Shown: positions 38,708-46,784 of the stretch, one piece after another
Position numbering within the stretch: position 1 is the first letter of the stretch
Layout of the letters: each line of letters begins with the position of its first letter
Source: Ignavibacteriales bacterium
GTDB taxonomy: Bacteria > Bacteroidota > Ignavibacteria > Ignavibacteriales > Ignavibacteriaceae
Direction: 5' to 3'
DNA length: 64,000 nucleotides
Assembly: GCA_015709675.1 (NCBI GenBank)
Contig: CP054182.1
Location: forward strand, 1,095,448 to 1,159,447
Program-made: the position numbers and the translations under genes
The notes under the pieces: model-generated
Databases searched by the model: none
The model's input: only the letters and a program-made list of their open reading frames with translations
Told to the model about the DNA's origin: nothing

Positions 38708-39292
38708 ATGATTGCAATAATTAATTATGGTAAGGATAATCTGGAAGGAATTACCGCGGGACTGTCGGAACTGAATCAGGAGTTTTGCGTTTCCTCCAGT
38801 GAAAGTGAAATCTGCCATGCTGATAAAATTATCTTTCCCGGAAGTGATGAACTAAAAAAGGTCATCAAAAATATTCACCTGATGAATCTTTTTTCGATGA
38901 TGAGAATGATAAAAAAGCCAGTGCTGGCAATAGACTCCGGTATGCAGCTTTTGTGCGAATATTTCAAAGCGGAAAATCTTACCTGCCTGGGTTTATACCC
39001 TGCTGATGTGTACCGTTTTGAGGAGGCGGGGGCTGAAGTACCGTTCAAGGGAATGCATGAGGTTGAGTTTGTAAAGGAAGGAGTGCTCGGCAGAGGACTG
39101 CGGAAGAAAGAAGAGTTTGTTTTTCAGAACAGTCTCTTTATTCCCGAAATGGAAGAAACAACCGCAATCTCACGGAACGGAAAAGTGTTTTCATCGGTGA
39201 TTGAAAAGGATCACTTTTACGGAGTGCAGTTTCATCCGGAGCAGTCAGGTGAAGCGGGGCTTCAGATATTGCGCAATTTTACCGGACTGTGA
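38708..39292 (+). CDS. HisH-like class I glutamine amidotransferase homologue lacking the catalytic Cys
   Basis: 194 residues, close to HisH length. The start MIAIINYGKDNLEGITAGL matches HisH (IAIxDYGxGN). The nucleophile elbow, normally PVLGICLGMQLL, reads PVLAIDSGMQLL: the cysteine is Asp and the next residue Ser. The oxyanion strand PGVGAF is PGSDEL. The other catalytic residues seem kept: GVQFHPEQSG supplies His and Glu. So glutaminase activity should be lost or changed. There is no hisF or other histidine gene nearby. It may be a regulatory or binding pseudoenzyme. Divergent from the MarR gene. Confidence 0.85.
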   Translation: MIAIINYGKDNLEGITAGLSELNQEFCVSSSESEICHADKIIFPGSDELKKVIKNIHLMNLFSMMRMIKKPVLAIDSGMQLLCEYFKAENLTCLGLYPADVYRFEEAGAEVPFKGMHEVEFVKEGVLGRGLRKKEEFVFQNSLFIPEMEETTAISRNGKVFSSVIEKDHFYGVQFHPEQSGEAGLQILRNFTGL

Positions 39293-39307
39293 TATATTGA
39301 TCGCCGT

Positions 39308-40012
39308 TCAGAGACCGGCAAAAAGATCCTGAACCGGCGGGTTATAGTTCTCCTGAAAAAATTCAAAACTCATTTCCCTGGTGAGAATTTCTCTCACGCC
39401 GGAAGCATTAATAGTTTCGGTAAAAGTTTTGTAGCAGTCCAGCGCCTTGTGCAGCGCCTGATGGTCCTCTTCTCCGACCGTTACCACACAGTCAATTTCA
39501 TCAGGTGTTGAGCAGTTAAGCCGGAAATGTTTGCCAAGCGCTGCCTGTGCTTCATTGAGGGCGATGAATGCAAGGCGGCGCGCCCCGGTTCCTTTGCTTC
39601 GCATTCTGCAGAAAACACTTTTCACCGCTGCGTGAGTAATCAGGTGATCATGAAAACCGCTGATGCCGTGTACGGGGTAGGTAACCAGAACATCGGGCTG
39701 AATTTTTAGTATATGCTCTTCTATCACCGCCTCAATATCAGCGGGATCCATTTCTTTCAGTCCGGAGTCAGGCAGGTCAAGGATGGTCATGCCGGTAAGC
39801 CGGAGCACTTTTTCAACGTCCTGCATTTCAGCCACGCGGACTTTACCCATCGCTTCAATGCTCAGATTATATTTATGACGCTGCCGTGTGGCCCCGCCCT
39901 CGGTAAGGGTAAGCAGATAGACTTCATGCCCCTGCGACTGCTGCATGTGCATAACACTTGCCGGTCCGAATGACTCGTCGTCAGGATGCGGGTATATATA
40001 TAGAATCTTCAT
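39308..40012 (-). CDS. PIG-L/LmbE-family deacetylase
   Basis: 234 residues. The metal site is clear: YPHPDDESFGPA near residue 10 (H-P-D-D) and the later HDHLITH pattern (GISGFHDHLITHAAV near 115). The family removes acetyl groups from GlcNAc derivatives (for example BshB, MshB or PIG-L substrates). Which substrate applies cannot be seen. Its start overlaps the stop of the upstream gene by 4 nt, and three genes (41801 to 39308) appear to form one minus-strand operon with a PAP2 phosphatase. Confidence 0.9.
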   Translation of the reverse strand: MKILYIYPHPDDESFGPASVMHMQQSQGHEVYLLTLTEGGATRQRHKYNLSIEAMGKVRVAEMQDVEKVLRLTGMTILDLPDSGLKEMDPADIEAVIEEHILKIQPDVLVTYPVHGISGFHDHLITHAAVKSVFCRMRSKGTGARRLAFIALNEAQAALGKHFRLNCSTPDEIDCVVTVGEEDHQALHKALDCYKTFTETINASGVREILTREMSFEFFQENYNPPVQDLFAGL

Positions 40013-41031
40013 GATTTTCTCCTGAAAAGATATTTTAATCCGAAGAACAGCAGCGCTCCTCCGCCAATATATCCAAGAAGCTGCAGGCCGAATTTAAGCA
40101 TACCGGAACCCGGTTCAAAGTCCCCCTGCGGAAGGGTTTTTCCTTCCTCCACAGCCGTTTTGAGTACTGCCAGACTTTCGGCTATGGCAAAATATTCACC
40201 AGAACGGGGCAGGGTTGTTTTTATGTCAAACCCCGCTTCCGAAGGTGTATAGCGGATCAGAAGATTGTCTTTACTGTCCGGATTAAGATTCTCAAATCTT
40301 CTCTGCAGGATATTTTTTCCGTTCCAGGCGAATTCCTCTGCCGGGATGATGCCTTGAATGTCATCACCGGTGAGGCCGTCCATCAGATAAAGGGTAACCG
40401 TGCCTTTGCCGATAGTGCCTCCCCAGGTGCTGCCGGTCTCCAGTATATATGAAAAAAGGTTTGCTTTTTCTCTATTGTAGCCCTCTCTGATTCCGCCAAA
40501 GCTGTTATCAGTAAGATAATAAACGGTAATGACCGATTCCCCAGGAGGGAAAAGGCTTTCCCACACATACCAGTTTCCCTGATCGCTGTAAATACCGTGA
40601 TACACTGAGTCCGCGGATGCCGTCTCCGGCGGGATGTCTGCGGCATATTTGTTTATATATTCTTCCAGCTTCAGAACTTCGGCGGCGGAGCCGTTTACCG
40701 ATACCGTGAGCGCGTAAAGATCTTCAAAAATAATCTGGCGGGAAAGACTGTTTTTTGCATATCCGGAAACCGGGAATCCGGTTCTGAGCATAATGGTATC
40801 AGGAGTTGTGTTCTTCATGATATATACGCCGCGGACAACGGCAAAATCCTTGTAAAGAGCTATGGTTATGTCTTCTTCCTGCATCAGGACACTGCCACGG
40901 TGGACAGCATCTTCTTTGAAGAAGTGAACGAACGTGCGTCCGGTACCGGTATTCCAGAAACCGGGCATGGCGATATTCGCGAATGAAAGCGAAGCAAGAA
41001 CAAGGAACCAGAGAAGACTTTTCATGATCAC
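40009..41031 (-). CDS. Exported protein with C-terminal membrane anchor
   Basis: 340 residues. Signal peptide at the N-terminus (MIMKSLLWFLVLASLSFANIA), a beta-rich extracytoplasmic body (VHRGSVLMQEEDITIALYKDFAVVRGVYIMKN in pieces), and a C-terminal hydrophobic segment (GYIGGGALLFFGLKYLF) followed by RRKS, that is, a positive stop-transfer end. The overall plan resembles DUF4424-type proteins but the match is too weak to claim. It overlaps the PIG-L gene by 4 nt and adjoins the PAP2 gene without a gap. Confidence 0.65.
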   Translation of the reverse strand: MIMKSLLWFLVLASLSFANIAMPGFWNTGTGRTFVHFFKEDAVHRGSVLMQEEDITIALYKDFAVVRGVYIMKNTTPDTIMLRTGFPVSGYAKNSLSRQIIFEDLYALTVSVNGSAAEVLKLEEYINKYAADIPPETASADSVYHGIYSDQGNWYVWESLFPPGESVITVYYLTDNSFGGIREGYNREKANLFSYILETGSTWGGTIGKGTVTLYLMDGLTGDDIQGIIPAEEFAWNGKNILQRRFENLNPDSKDNLLIRYTPSEAGFDIKTTLPRSGEYFAIAESLAVLKTAVEEGKTLPQGDFEPGSGMLKFGLQLLGYIGGGALLFFGLKYLFRRKS

Positions 41032-41801
41032 TATCTCAGGGGAATGGTTACTGAAAAAAATGGTCTGGATGCAGACCCCGGGACTATTTCTTTTTTCTGC
41101 AGCCGGTCAAGTTCTTCCGCGGCAAATTTGCCGATGTAATATCCGATGACCGCACCGAAAACCGTATCTGAAAGCCAATGCACATCATGATACATCCGTG
41201 CCATGGCTGTCAGAACTGCAGCAGTATATGCCGCGGCTGTTATACCGGCTGAACGGTATTCCTGTTCCAGCACAGCGGCAATGGCAAAAGTGAAGGTGGT
41301 GTGGCCGGAGGGAAAGGAAGTCTGCTCAAAGCTGAAACTGAACGGGTTAAAATCAGTGTTTCCTTTATCCCTGAAGGGGCGGCTTCGCCCTGCGGATGTT
41401 TTAATAATAACATTATAACAAATGGAAAGAAACGAGGCAGTCATCAGTTTTAAGCCTACACTCTGTGAGGCCTGGTCTTTAGCTGAAAGCCCGTAGGTGT
41501 AAATTCCTGCAAGGGGAATCATTGTGTAATGATTGCCGTAGAATTCATCAAATGAAAAGAACTTATCCAAAAACGGGGATTTTGAATTTTTCCAGAACTC
41601 TCTGACGGTTTCATCAGCGAAAGAGGCGCCTCCTGCAGCGAGCAGTGAAAGAAGAGTAATCTCCAGTGCTTCTTTATCCGGGCTGAATGTCCGGTCAAAA
41701 AGCTCCGAAGCAGTTTTCCCCGCATTTTTTACATCATCAGAAAACTGCGGAGGTTGCTGTGCATGGAGGTTAAATTCCGCTGCCTGCAGAAGAAAAACCA
41801 A
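41031..41801 (-). CDS. PAP2-family phosphatase
   Basis: 256 residues from the TTG at 41801. All three PAP2 motifs are visible: KTSAGRSRPF, SFPSGHTTF, and RMYHDVHWLSDTVFGA, carrying the catalytic His residues. Hydrophobic helices around them indicate an integral or exported phosphatase acting on lipid phosphates such as undecaprenyl diphosphate. The signal-like sequence continues upstream in frame (IIKSALILLLVFLLQ) to ATT codons at 41828 and 41825, with AGGTAA just before. There is no ATG, GTG or TTG there, so the true start may be a rare ATT. Confidence 0.85.
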   Translation of the reverse strand: MVFLLQAAEFNLHAQQPPQFSDDVKNAGKTASELFDRTFSPDKEALEITLLSLLAAGGASFADETVREFWKNSKSPFLDKFFSFDEFYGNHYTMIPLAGIYTYGLSAKDQASQSVGLKLMTASFLSICYNVIIKTSAGRSRPFRDKGNTDFNPFSFSFEQTSFPSGHTTFTFAIAAVLEQEYRSAGITAAAYTAAVLTAMARMYHDVHWLSDTVFGAVIGYYIGKFAAEELDRLQKKEIVPGSASRPFFSVTIPLR

Positions 41802-42075
41802 TAAGAGAATGAGAGCTGATTTAATAATGAGTTACCTCACGTGGCGCCGTATGCATTACAATAACGGCAGATTCGCAAATTGCTGAACGGCTTATCATTT
41901 TATTGCCTGCATCTGCAGCTCCACCGGAGTTGCGGAGAAATTTTGGCATGCATTGCAAATTGCACACTGTGATATGAAGCAGGGTATAAAATATTTTGAC
42001 CTTGTCAAAGTTTTGAATTGAAGATTGATATTGCTAATATAATCACACCAGAAAACAAATATTATAAAAAAGAGA

Positions 42076-42483
42076 ATGAACACAGAATTCTCCGGCAAAA
42101 GTCTCTCCCAAAAGCTCGGGCTTAAAGAGGGGCTTGACATCTCCGTAGTGAATGCACCCAACCGCTTTTTTGATTATCTGTCAGACTTTCCAGAACCACT
42201 CTCCCCTGATGCCCGGCTCGAAAAGCTGAACGACATGATCATTTATTTCACGGAAAACAAAAAGTCACTGAAACAAACGTTCCCCGGACTTAAAGACTCC
42301 ATCAAAAGAGATGGCATGATCTGGGTCGCATGGCAGAAAAAAGCTGCCGAAATAAAAAGCGATGTTGATGAGAATGTAATCCGCGATACCGGTATTGACA
42401 ACAAAATGGTGGATATAAAGGTTATTTCCATTGATGAACAATGGTCCGGACTTAAGTTTGTCATCCCGAAAAACCTTAGATAA
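42076..42483 (+). CDS. DUF3052 family protein
   Basis: 135 residues. Family signs: SGKSLSQKLGLKEGLDISVVNAP at the start (KLG(I/L)K.G...NAP), then LKDSIKRDGMIWVAWQKKA and the conserved end VIRDTGIDNKMVDIKVISIDEQWSGLKFV (read in pieces). DUF3052 proteins are small single-domain proteins without known function. Single gene, preceded by an AT-rich region with TTTG about 20 bp before TAATAT that could serve as a promoter. Confidence 0.85.
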   Translation: MNTEFSGKSLSQKLGLKEGLDISVVNAPNRFFDYLSDFPEPLSPDARLEKLNDMIIYFTENKKSLKQTFPGLKDSIKRDGMIWVAWQKKAAEIKSDVDENVIRDTGIDNKMVDIKVISIDEQWSGLKFVIPKNLR

Positions 42484-42514
42484 TTATGAATTATGAGTTA
42501 TGAAGTATGAATTG
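42483..42514. repeat. AATTATGA/AAGTATGA iterated repeat
   Basis: Four imperfect units directly after the DUF3052 stop, in the gap between convergent genes. Same word as at 37140-37192. Confidence 0.65.
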
Positions 42515-42523
42515 CCGGGGAAT

Positions 42524-43129
42524 TCATAGCTTTTTGCTCTGAGAAGCTATTTCTCCCGGTTGTAAAAAGGGCTTAAAAAGCTCTTCCTTGGTGATTTTCC
42601 TTACATCACCCGGCTGAAGTCCTTCGACCGTCACACCAAGAATCCTGAAGCGGATAAGCCGCAGGGTGGGGTGCCCTGTTGCGGCGGTCATTTTACGGAC
42701 CTGCCGGTTTCTTCCTTCGGTAAGGGTCAGACTGATCCAGCAAGTGGGTACGGTTTTCCGTTCTCTGACCGGGGGATTTCGTTTCCAGAGAAACGGGGGC
42801 TCCTCAATCAGTTTCACTTTTGCAGGTTTTGTCAACTGCTTTTCAATTACTACTCCATGTTTCAGGGGTTCTAATTCTTCAATAGTCGCCGCTCCCTCAA
42901 TCTGCACATAATACTCCCGCTCGTGATTGTTCTTCGGGTTGAGGAGAAAATCAGTCAGTTTTTTATCATCAGTCAGAAGCAGCAGCCCCTCGCTGTCAAG
43001 ATCAAGGCGGCCGACAGGATAAACTCCGCGGGGGAATTTATAGAGTTCCTTCAGTACAGGGCGGCCCTCTTTATCATGAAACTGGGTCAGATAGCCGTAG
43101 GGCTTATTTATAAGATAATAGGAAAACAT
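42524..43129 (-). CDS. rluE: 23S rRNA pseudouridine synthase, RluE type
   Basis: 201 residues. The catalytic motif GRLDLDSEGLLLLTDD supplies the nucleophilic Asp (in GRLD). The protein opens with YYLINKPYGYLTQFHD and contains the RluE-specific EPPFLWKRNPPVRERKTVPT (read in pieces: PPFLW, RNPPVRERK) and ITLxEGRNRQVRKMTA. There is no N-terminal S4 domain, as expected for RluE. In E. coli RluE modifies U2457 of 23S rRNA; the equivalent base is inferred here. Convergent with DUF3052. Confidence 0.92.
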   Translation of the reverse strand: MFSYYLINKPYGYLTQFHDKEGRPVLKELYKFPRGVYPVGRLDLDSEGLLLLTDDKKLTDFLLNPKNNHEREYYVQIEGAATIEELEPLKHGVVIEKQLTKPAKVKLIEEPPFLWKRNPPVRERKTVPTCWISLTLTEGRNRQVRKMTAATGHPTLRLIRFRILGVTVEGLQPGDVRKITKEELFKPFLQPGEIASQSKKL

Positions 43130-43261
43130 GGCTGCAATCTAACCATTCGGAGCGGAGAATTTCAAACCGGGATAAGAAGAGTCCGCATGCGAGTGATGAT
43201 ATAAGTCTGAAAGTGTGTAATTTTGATAAGCATTTTAAGGCATTTATCAGGTGACCCTGCA

Positions 43262-43777
43262 ATGAAACAGTTATTTTTGGCCCTTCTGATTCTTCTGATC
43301 ATTGTATCTTCAGTAAAGACCACTTCGCCTCTTCCGCCGCCGGCCAGTACCTTTATCGTTGAAGGATACGTACAATGTGATACCATTTCTGACCGCTCCT
43401 TATATACCGTTGTTCTGTACGGAAGAAAAAACGGAAGAGATTCCGCACTGGTACTCTTGCGGGGAATGGGCTATCAGGATGAACAGCCGGTTGCGCTCAC
43501 TCTTACAAACGGATACTTCAGACTCAGGGTAAGCGACTGGGAGCAGCTTGATACTATCTGCCCCGTAATTATTGCGGACGGAGGTGTGAAGTATCGGGGA
43601 CTGACACATCCTGTCGATAAAACAAGACTTCAGCCAGTATATACTTACTTCAGAGACTCAGATAATGACAACTACGGATGCAATTCCTGCAACTCTGATG
43701 AGGTGAGCTCAGCTCCGCCGTATGTGTCGAAGTATGAGTATTATCTTTTTAATGCAATGATTCATATATGTAATTAA
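43262..43777 (+). CDS. Hypothetical exported protein
   Basis: 171 residues from the ATG at 43262, where a signal peptide begins (MKQLFLALLILLIIVSSVKT); an upstream in-frame start would add a polar 13-residue tail before it and is unlikely. The mature part is beta-rich and ends with a Cys-containing segment (YGCNSCNSD, then HICN). Carboxypeptidase-regulatory-like strands (FIVEGYVQCDTISDRSLYTVVLYG) may be present. No family is recognised. Followed at once by a 7-nt tandem repeat. Confidence 0.6.
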   Translation: MKQLFLALLILLIIVSSVKTTSPLPPPASTFIVEGYVQCDTISDRSLYTVVLYGRKNGRDSALVLLRGMGYQDEQPVALTLTNGYFRLRVSDWEQLDTICPVIIADGGVKYRGLTHPVDKTRLQPVYTYFRDSDNDNYGCNSCNSDEVSSAPPYVSKYEYYLFNAMIHICN

Positions 43778-43804
43778 ATTGTGAATTGTGAATTGTGAAT
43801 TGTG
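43777..43804. repeat. AATTGTG heptamer, four perfect tandem copies
   Basis: Four copies in a row starting at the last base of the stop codon of the preceding gene. Related in style to the AATTATGA iterations elsewhere in the window. Confidence 0.85.
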
Positions 43805-43924
43805 AAAATATGCTTTATGATCAGGGTTCTTAAGAGTTCCGGATATAATAAGAAAAGTTAATAGGGCAGATGCTGAACCGGGGAACTGAAGGGATTTGGC
43901 TGTAACACGGATTTTTTGACAATT

Positions 43925-43971
43925 TTATGACATCTTTCTGACAATCAGCCTGATATGCAGAGGTATGTTTG
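43925..43971 (+). promoter_or_regulatory. Promoter region of the first barrel-array gene
   Basis: TTATGACATCTTTCTGACAA then TCAG, 15 bp, then TATGTTTG at 43964-43971, an exact TAnnTTTG -7 element of Bacteroidota type. The same arrangement stands before the fourth gene of the array. The ATG inside TATGTTTG opens a longer frame but is more likely part of the promoter. Confidence 0.65.
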
Positions 43972-43994
43972 AAAGAAAAATAGTGAGATTTATC

Positions 43995-44777
43995 ATGAAA
44001 ACGAATTTGCTCAGGTTAATTGCTCTGATGCTTCTTTACCCGTATCTTACCGGCTTTACCCCCGACAGCACCGGCAGTGAAAATTCAATCTTTGTATTTC
44101 TTTCCGGCGGAGGCGGAAATCTTCAGCGTATTGCCTATGGCTGCAGCGGCGAAAGAGCACACTCTGTTGTCCCTTTTACTGATTATGGTGCCGGAGCGGA
44201 GGTTAACTTACAAGGTCTCATACTGGGAGCCAGAGCCGGCGGTTACCAGGTTAACAGCTATACAGCGGTAATGAAAGATGAAAATAATGTTGAAGTGGGA
44301 AGAAGATTTTATACGGAGAGCAAGGGTACATATACAAATCTTTATGGCGGTTTTACGTCACGATATGCATCACTTACCGCAGGAGGGATTTTTGTAAATG
44401 AACAGATGTCTAAAGTTACCGGCTACGACGCACCATCCGGGGAAGAACCTGTCGTGTCGCAGGCAAATACCTGGCAGGCCAGACTCCGGCTTGGTAACGA
44501 GCAGGGATTATTTGCCTCGGGAGAATTATTAAGTTCATCTCCGATATTCAGCGGCGGCGGAGTAGTAAATCTTGGAGCCGGGGTTTGTGTTAACCCGGTT
44601 TCCGAAACGAAAATCTGGTTCGGGCTGGGTCTTATTGATTTCGAAAACGGAGCACCGATTCTAAAAATTTCCAGCCGGGTTTACAATGATTATTATGGTA
44701 CCCTGACAGGAGGTTTCTCGGGCAGGAGAGAGACTTCGTTTTTATCATTAACGGTCGGAAGGAAATTTAGTTTTTGA
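43995..44777 (+). CDS. Tandem beta-barrel family, member 1
   Basis: 260 residues from the ATG at 43995. Signal peptide MKTNLLRLIALMLLYPYLTG, then (F)TPDSTGSENSIFVFLSGGGGNLQR. Repeated Gly-Ala strands and Tyr-rich hairpins (YTNLYGGFTSRYASLTAGG) and the terminal SLTVGRKFSF, ending in an aromatic residue, point to an outer-membrane beta-barrel of 10-12 strands. Shares with members 2-4 the pattern 'SGGG, NLGAGV, WFGLGLIDFEN'. Each member has its own promoter region. The function is unknown; the array could be antigenic or a porin set. Confidence 0.75.
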   Translation: MKTNLLRLIALMLLYPYLTGFTPDSTGSENSIFVFLSGGGGNLQRIAYGCSGERAHSVVPFTDYGAGAEVNLQGLILGARAGGYQVNSYTAVMKDENNVEVGRRFYTESKGTYTNLYGGFTSRYASLTAGGIFVNEQMSKVTGYDAPSGEEPVVSQANTWQARLRLGNEQGLFASGELLSSSPIFSGGGVVNLGAGVCVNPVSETKIWFGLGLIDFENGAPILKISSRVYNDYYGTLTGGFSGRRETSFLSLTVGRKFSF

Positions 44778-44968
44778 ACGGTATTTGAGCAAGGGGAAAC
44801 AGGGAAAGTTATTCAGAATCTGCCGGTGAGGGGTAAGCCGGCAGATGTTATAGTTCCGGCCTTCAGTATACTTCATTTCTTTTTTCCTCATTTCTGACAA
44901 CATCTTTACAATTCCGTGACATTAATACAATTGAGTCAGAATAATTTATGCAGAAAAAAAAGATTACT

Positions 44969-45691
44969 ATGAAAACCTTTTTTCTGATCTGCGTGGTACT
45001 GGCAATGACGGAACATCTATTGCCCGGGTCAGTTTCAGACTCATCCGGCACCAGGCCGGGACTGAGACTTTCAATAGCAGCCGGTGCCGGGAACTTTAAT
45101 AAAACATCAGTCAAAAAAAACGATAAATTTTTAAGGTCACTTCCAGCCGAATTTGATTATGACTTCGGAGCTGAATTTTCATATGGGTGGCTGAGGGCAG
45201 GAATAAATGGGGGTGTGTATAATAAAGATATCTTTGAGCGCTATTCCGCGGAATTTATTGAAATGTATGGATTCGGTGCCCGCTTTAATTATTACAAAAG
45301 TTATGTAGGCGCATATGCGGGGCTTTCCGCCAGATATGCTGCCCTTACGGCCGGATATCTGACCTATGGCGGCAATAACAAAATGGGAATACTGCATCTG
45401 CGCATTGGCGCCAAGGATATGTACTATGCGACCGTTGATATCAACGGCTCCGCTCCGATGGCAAGCGGAGGCGGAATTGTCACGCTGGGCACCGGTTTCA
45501 TTATTGATGACGAATATGAATTAGCCCTTTGGGCGGGTATCGGATTTATTGATTTTGAGAATGTTGCCGCATATATTAAGCCCTCTATGATGCTTGCCTG
45601 GAATCTCCATGTTGCTTTGACGGCCGGACTGCCGTTTGCGGGGGGATCAAAATTTCTCTCATTACAGTTAAGCAGGGAGTTTTCGCTGTGA
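44969..45691 (+). CDS. Tandem beta-barrel family, member 2
   Basis: 240 residues from the ATG at 44969 (MKTFFLICVVLAMTEHLLPGSVSD); an ATG 21 bp upstream, adding MQKKKIT, is possible. Same plan as its neighbours: GLRLSIAAGAGNFNK opening, YVGAYAGLSARYAALTAGYL middle, MASGGGIVTLGTGFII, WAGIGFIDFENVAAY, and FLSLQLSREFSL at the end. It is the most divergent member, with a shorter external loop set. A weaker promoter-like TACAATTG stands about 40 bp before the start. No partner genes are interspersed. Confidence 0.72.
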   Translation: MKTFFLICVVLAMTEHLLPGSVSDSSGTRPGLRLSIAAGAGNFNKTSVKKNDKFLRSLPAEFDYDFGAEFSYGWLRAGINGGVYNKDIFERYSAEFIEMYGFGARFNYYKSYVGAYAGLSARYAALTAGYLTYGGNNKMGILHLRIGAKDMYYATVDINGSAPMASGGGIVTLGTGFIIDDEYELALWAGIGFIDFENVAAYIKPSMMLAWNLHVALTAGLPFAGGSKFLSLQLSREFSL

Positions 45692-45809
45692 TATATCCGT
45701 GTACCTGCCGTCTCTCTTCTGTTTGCTCTGATTTCATTAACGCGATGCTGTCAGGTATATATAAACGGCGTCCGTGCCAGAATACGGTTACACTGAAACG
45801 GGACATATA

Positions 45810-46592
45810 ATGAAATCACCGGTTTTGCTTTTAATTATAACCATCCCAGTGCTGTTTGCGGAAATGTACGGTTTTATGCCGGACACGAACGGAACCGCAT
45901 ATTCGGTGACTGCTTTTATTGCCGGAGGGGGAGGCAGACTTGAGCGGCTGATTTATGGTGACGGTTATAATCTGAATGCAGTTGTGGCCGGATATGCTGA
46001 CTATTCCGCCGGCGCGGAGCTGACGTTCAAAAAACTTGTTGCCGGAGTAAAAGCGGGGGGATATACAATCAGCGGTTTTACCCAGGTGATTAAAGACCGA
46101 TACGGTACTGTAATTAAAGAACGACAGTTCAGCAGCGGAAATGGCCGCTATCTCGCTTTCTACGGAGGGCTGAGAGCGAAATACGGATCTTTTCTTATAG
46201 GCGGGTTTTTACCTCGCGAACAAACCCAGATTCCTGCGGGGGGCGATACAATTGACGAGAATGCACTGCGCATTATATATGATAACCGGTGGCTGGTCAG
46301 CATGCGCTTAGGCAGGGAGGATGGATTTTTTGTCACAGGGGAATGGTTTAATTCGAATCCGTTAATCAGCGGCGGCGCAATAACTCTGGGTGCGGGATAT
46401 ATGCTGCTTCCTCAGTATGAAGCCTCGTTTTGGCGCGGAATTAGTTTAAAGGTGATCAGTAAAAACCCGGTGATTTTTCGTATATCCGGACGTGTTTATC
46501 ATTCATATTATGTATCACTGACAGGAGGGTACAGCGGAGCTGATCATGATTCTATGATCTCATTGAGTCTGAGCAGGAAACTTCATTTTTAG
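45810..46592 (+). CDS. Tandem beta-barrel family, member 3
   Basis: 260 residues from the ATG at 45810 (MKSPVLLLIITIPVLFAEMYG); a longer frame upstream is unlikely because the signal begins here. Closest to member 1 (PDTNGTAYSVTAFIAGGGGRLERLIYG against PDSTGSENSIFVFLSGGGGNLQRIAYG, read in pieces). It contains YLAFYGGLRAKYGSFLIGG, MRLGREDGFFVTGEWFNSNP and ends SLSLSRKLHF. The conserved external loops differ in length and charge between members, as is common in surface proteins. Confidence 0.75.
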   Translation: MKSPVLLLIITIPVLFAEMYGFMPDTNGTAYSVTAFIAGGGGRLERLIYGDGYNLNAVVAGYADYSAGAELTFKKLVAGVKAGGYTISGFTQVIKDRYGTVIKERQFSSGNGRYLAFYGGLRAKYGSFLIGGFLPREQTQIPAGGDTIDENALRIIYDNRWLVSMRLGREDGFFVTGEWFNSNPLISGGAITLGAGYMLLPQYEASFWRGISLKVISKNPVIFRISGRVYHSYYVSLTGGYSGADHDSMISLSLSRKLHF

Positions 46593-46715
46593 TATTTTTC
46601 AATAATCTCCGGATGCTGCATATTTTGATGCTCAAGAGTTTATGCTGGGGGATATGCGGATACATCAGACAGCGGATATATATTAACCGGTTTTCGTTCA
46701 TTCTTTCTTTCACTA

Positions 46716-46762
46716 TTATGACAACTTCCTGACAAATCAGGTTAAAACTCAGAGTATGTTTG
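46716..46762 (+). promoter_or_regulatory. Promoter region of the fourth barrel-array gene
   Basis: TTATGACAACTTCCTGACAA then ATCAG, 14 bp, then TATGTTTG at 46755-46762. Nearly the same block as at 43925-43971, with matching spacing to the ATG (30-31 bp). CTGACAA(A)TCAG inside the block is a partial palindrome and could bind a regulator. Confidence 0.65.
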
Positions 46763-46784
46763 CAATAAAAAGAAAGGTTTCGTC

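Noticed and set aside
41895-42161. Minus-strand open frame between PAP2 and DUF3052 genes
   Set aside because: It covers the promoter region and the beginning of DUF3052 on the other strand; DUF3052 has clear family motifs and this one has none.
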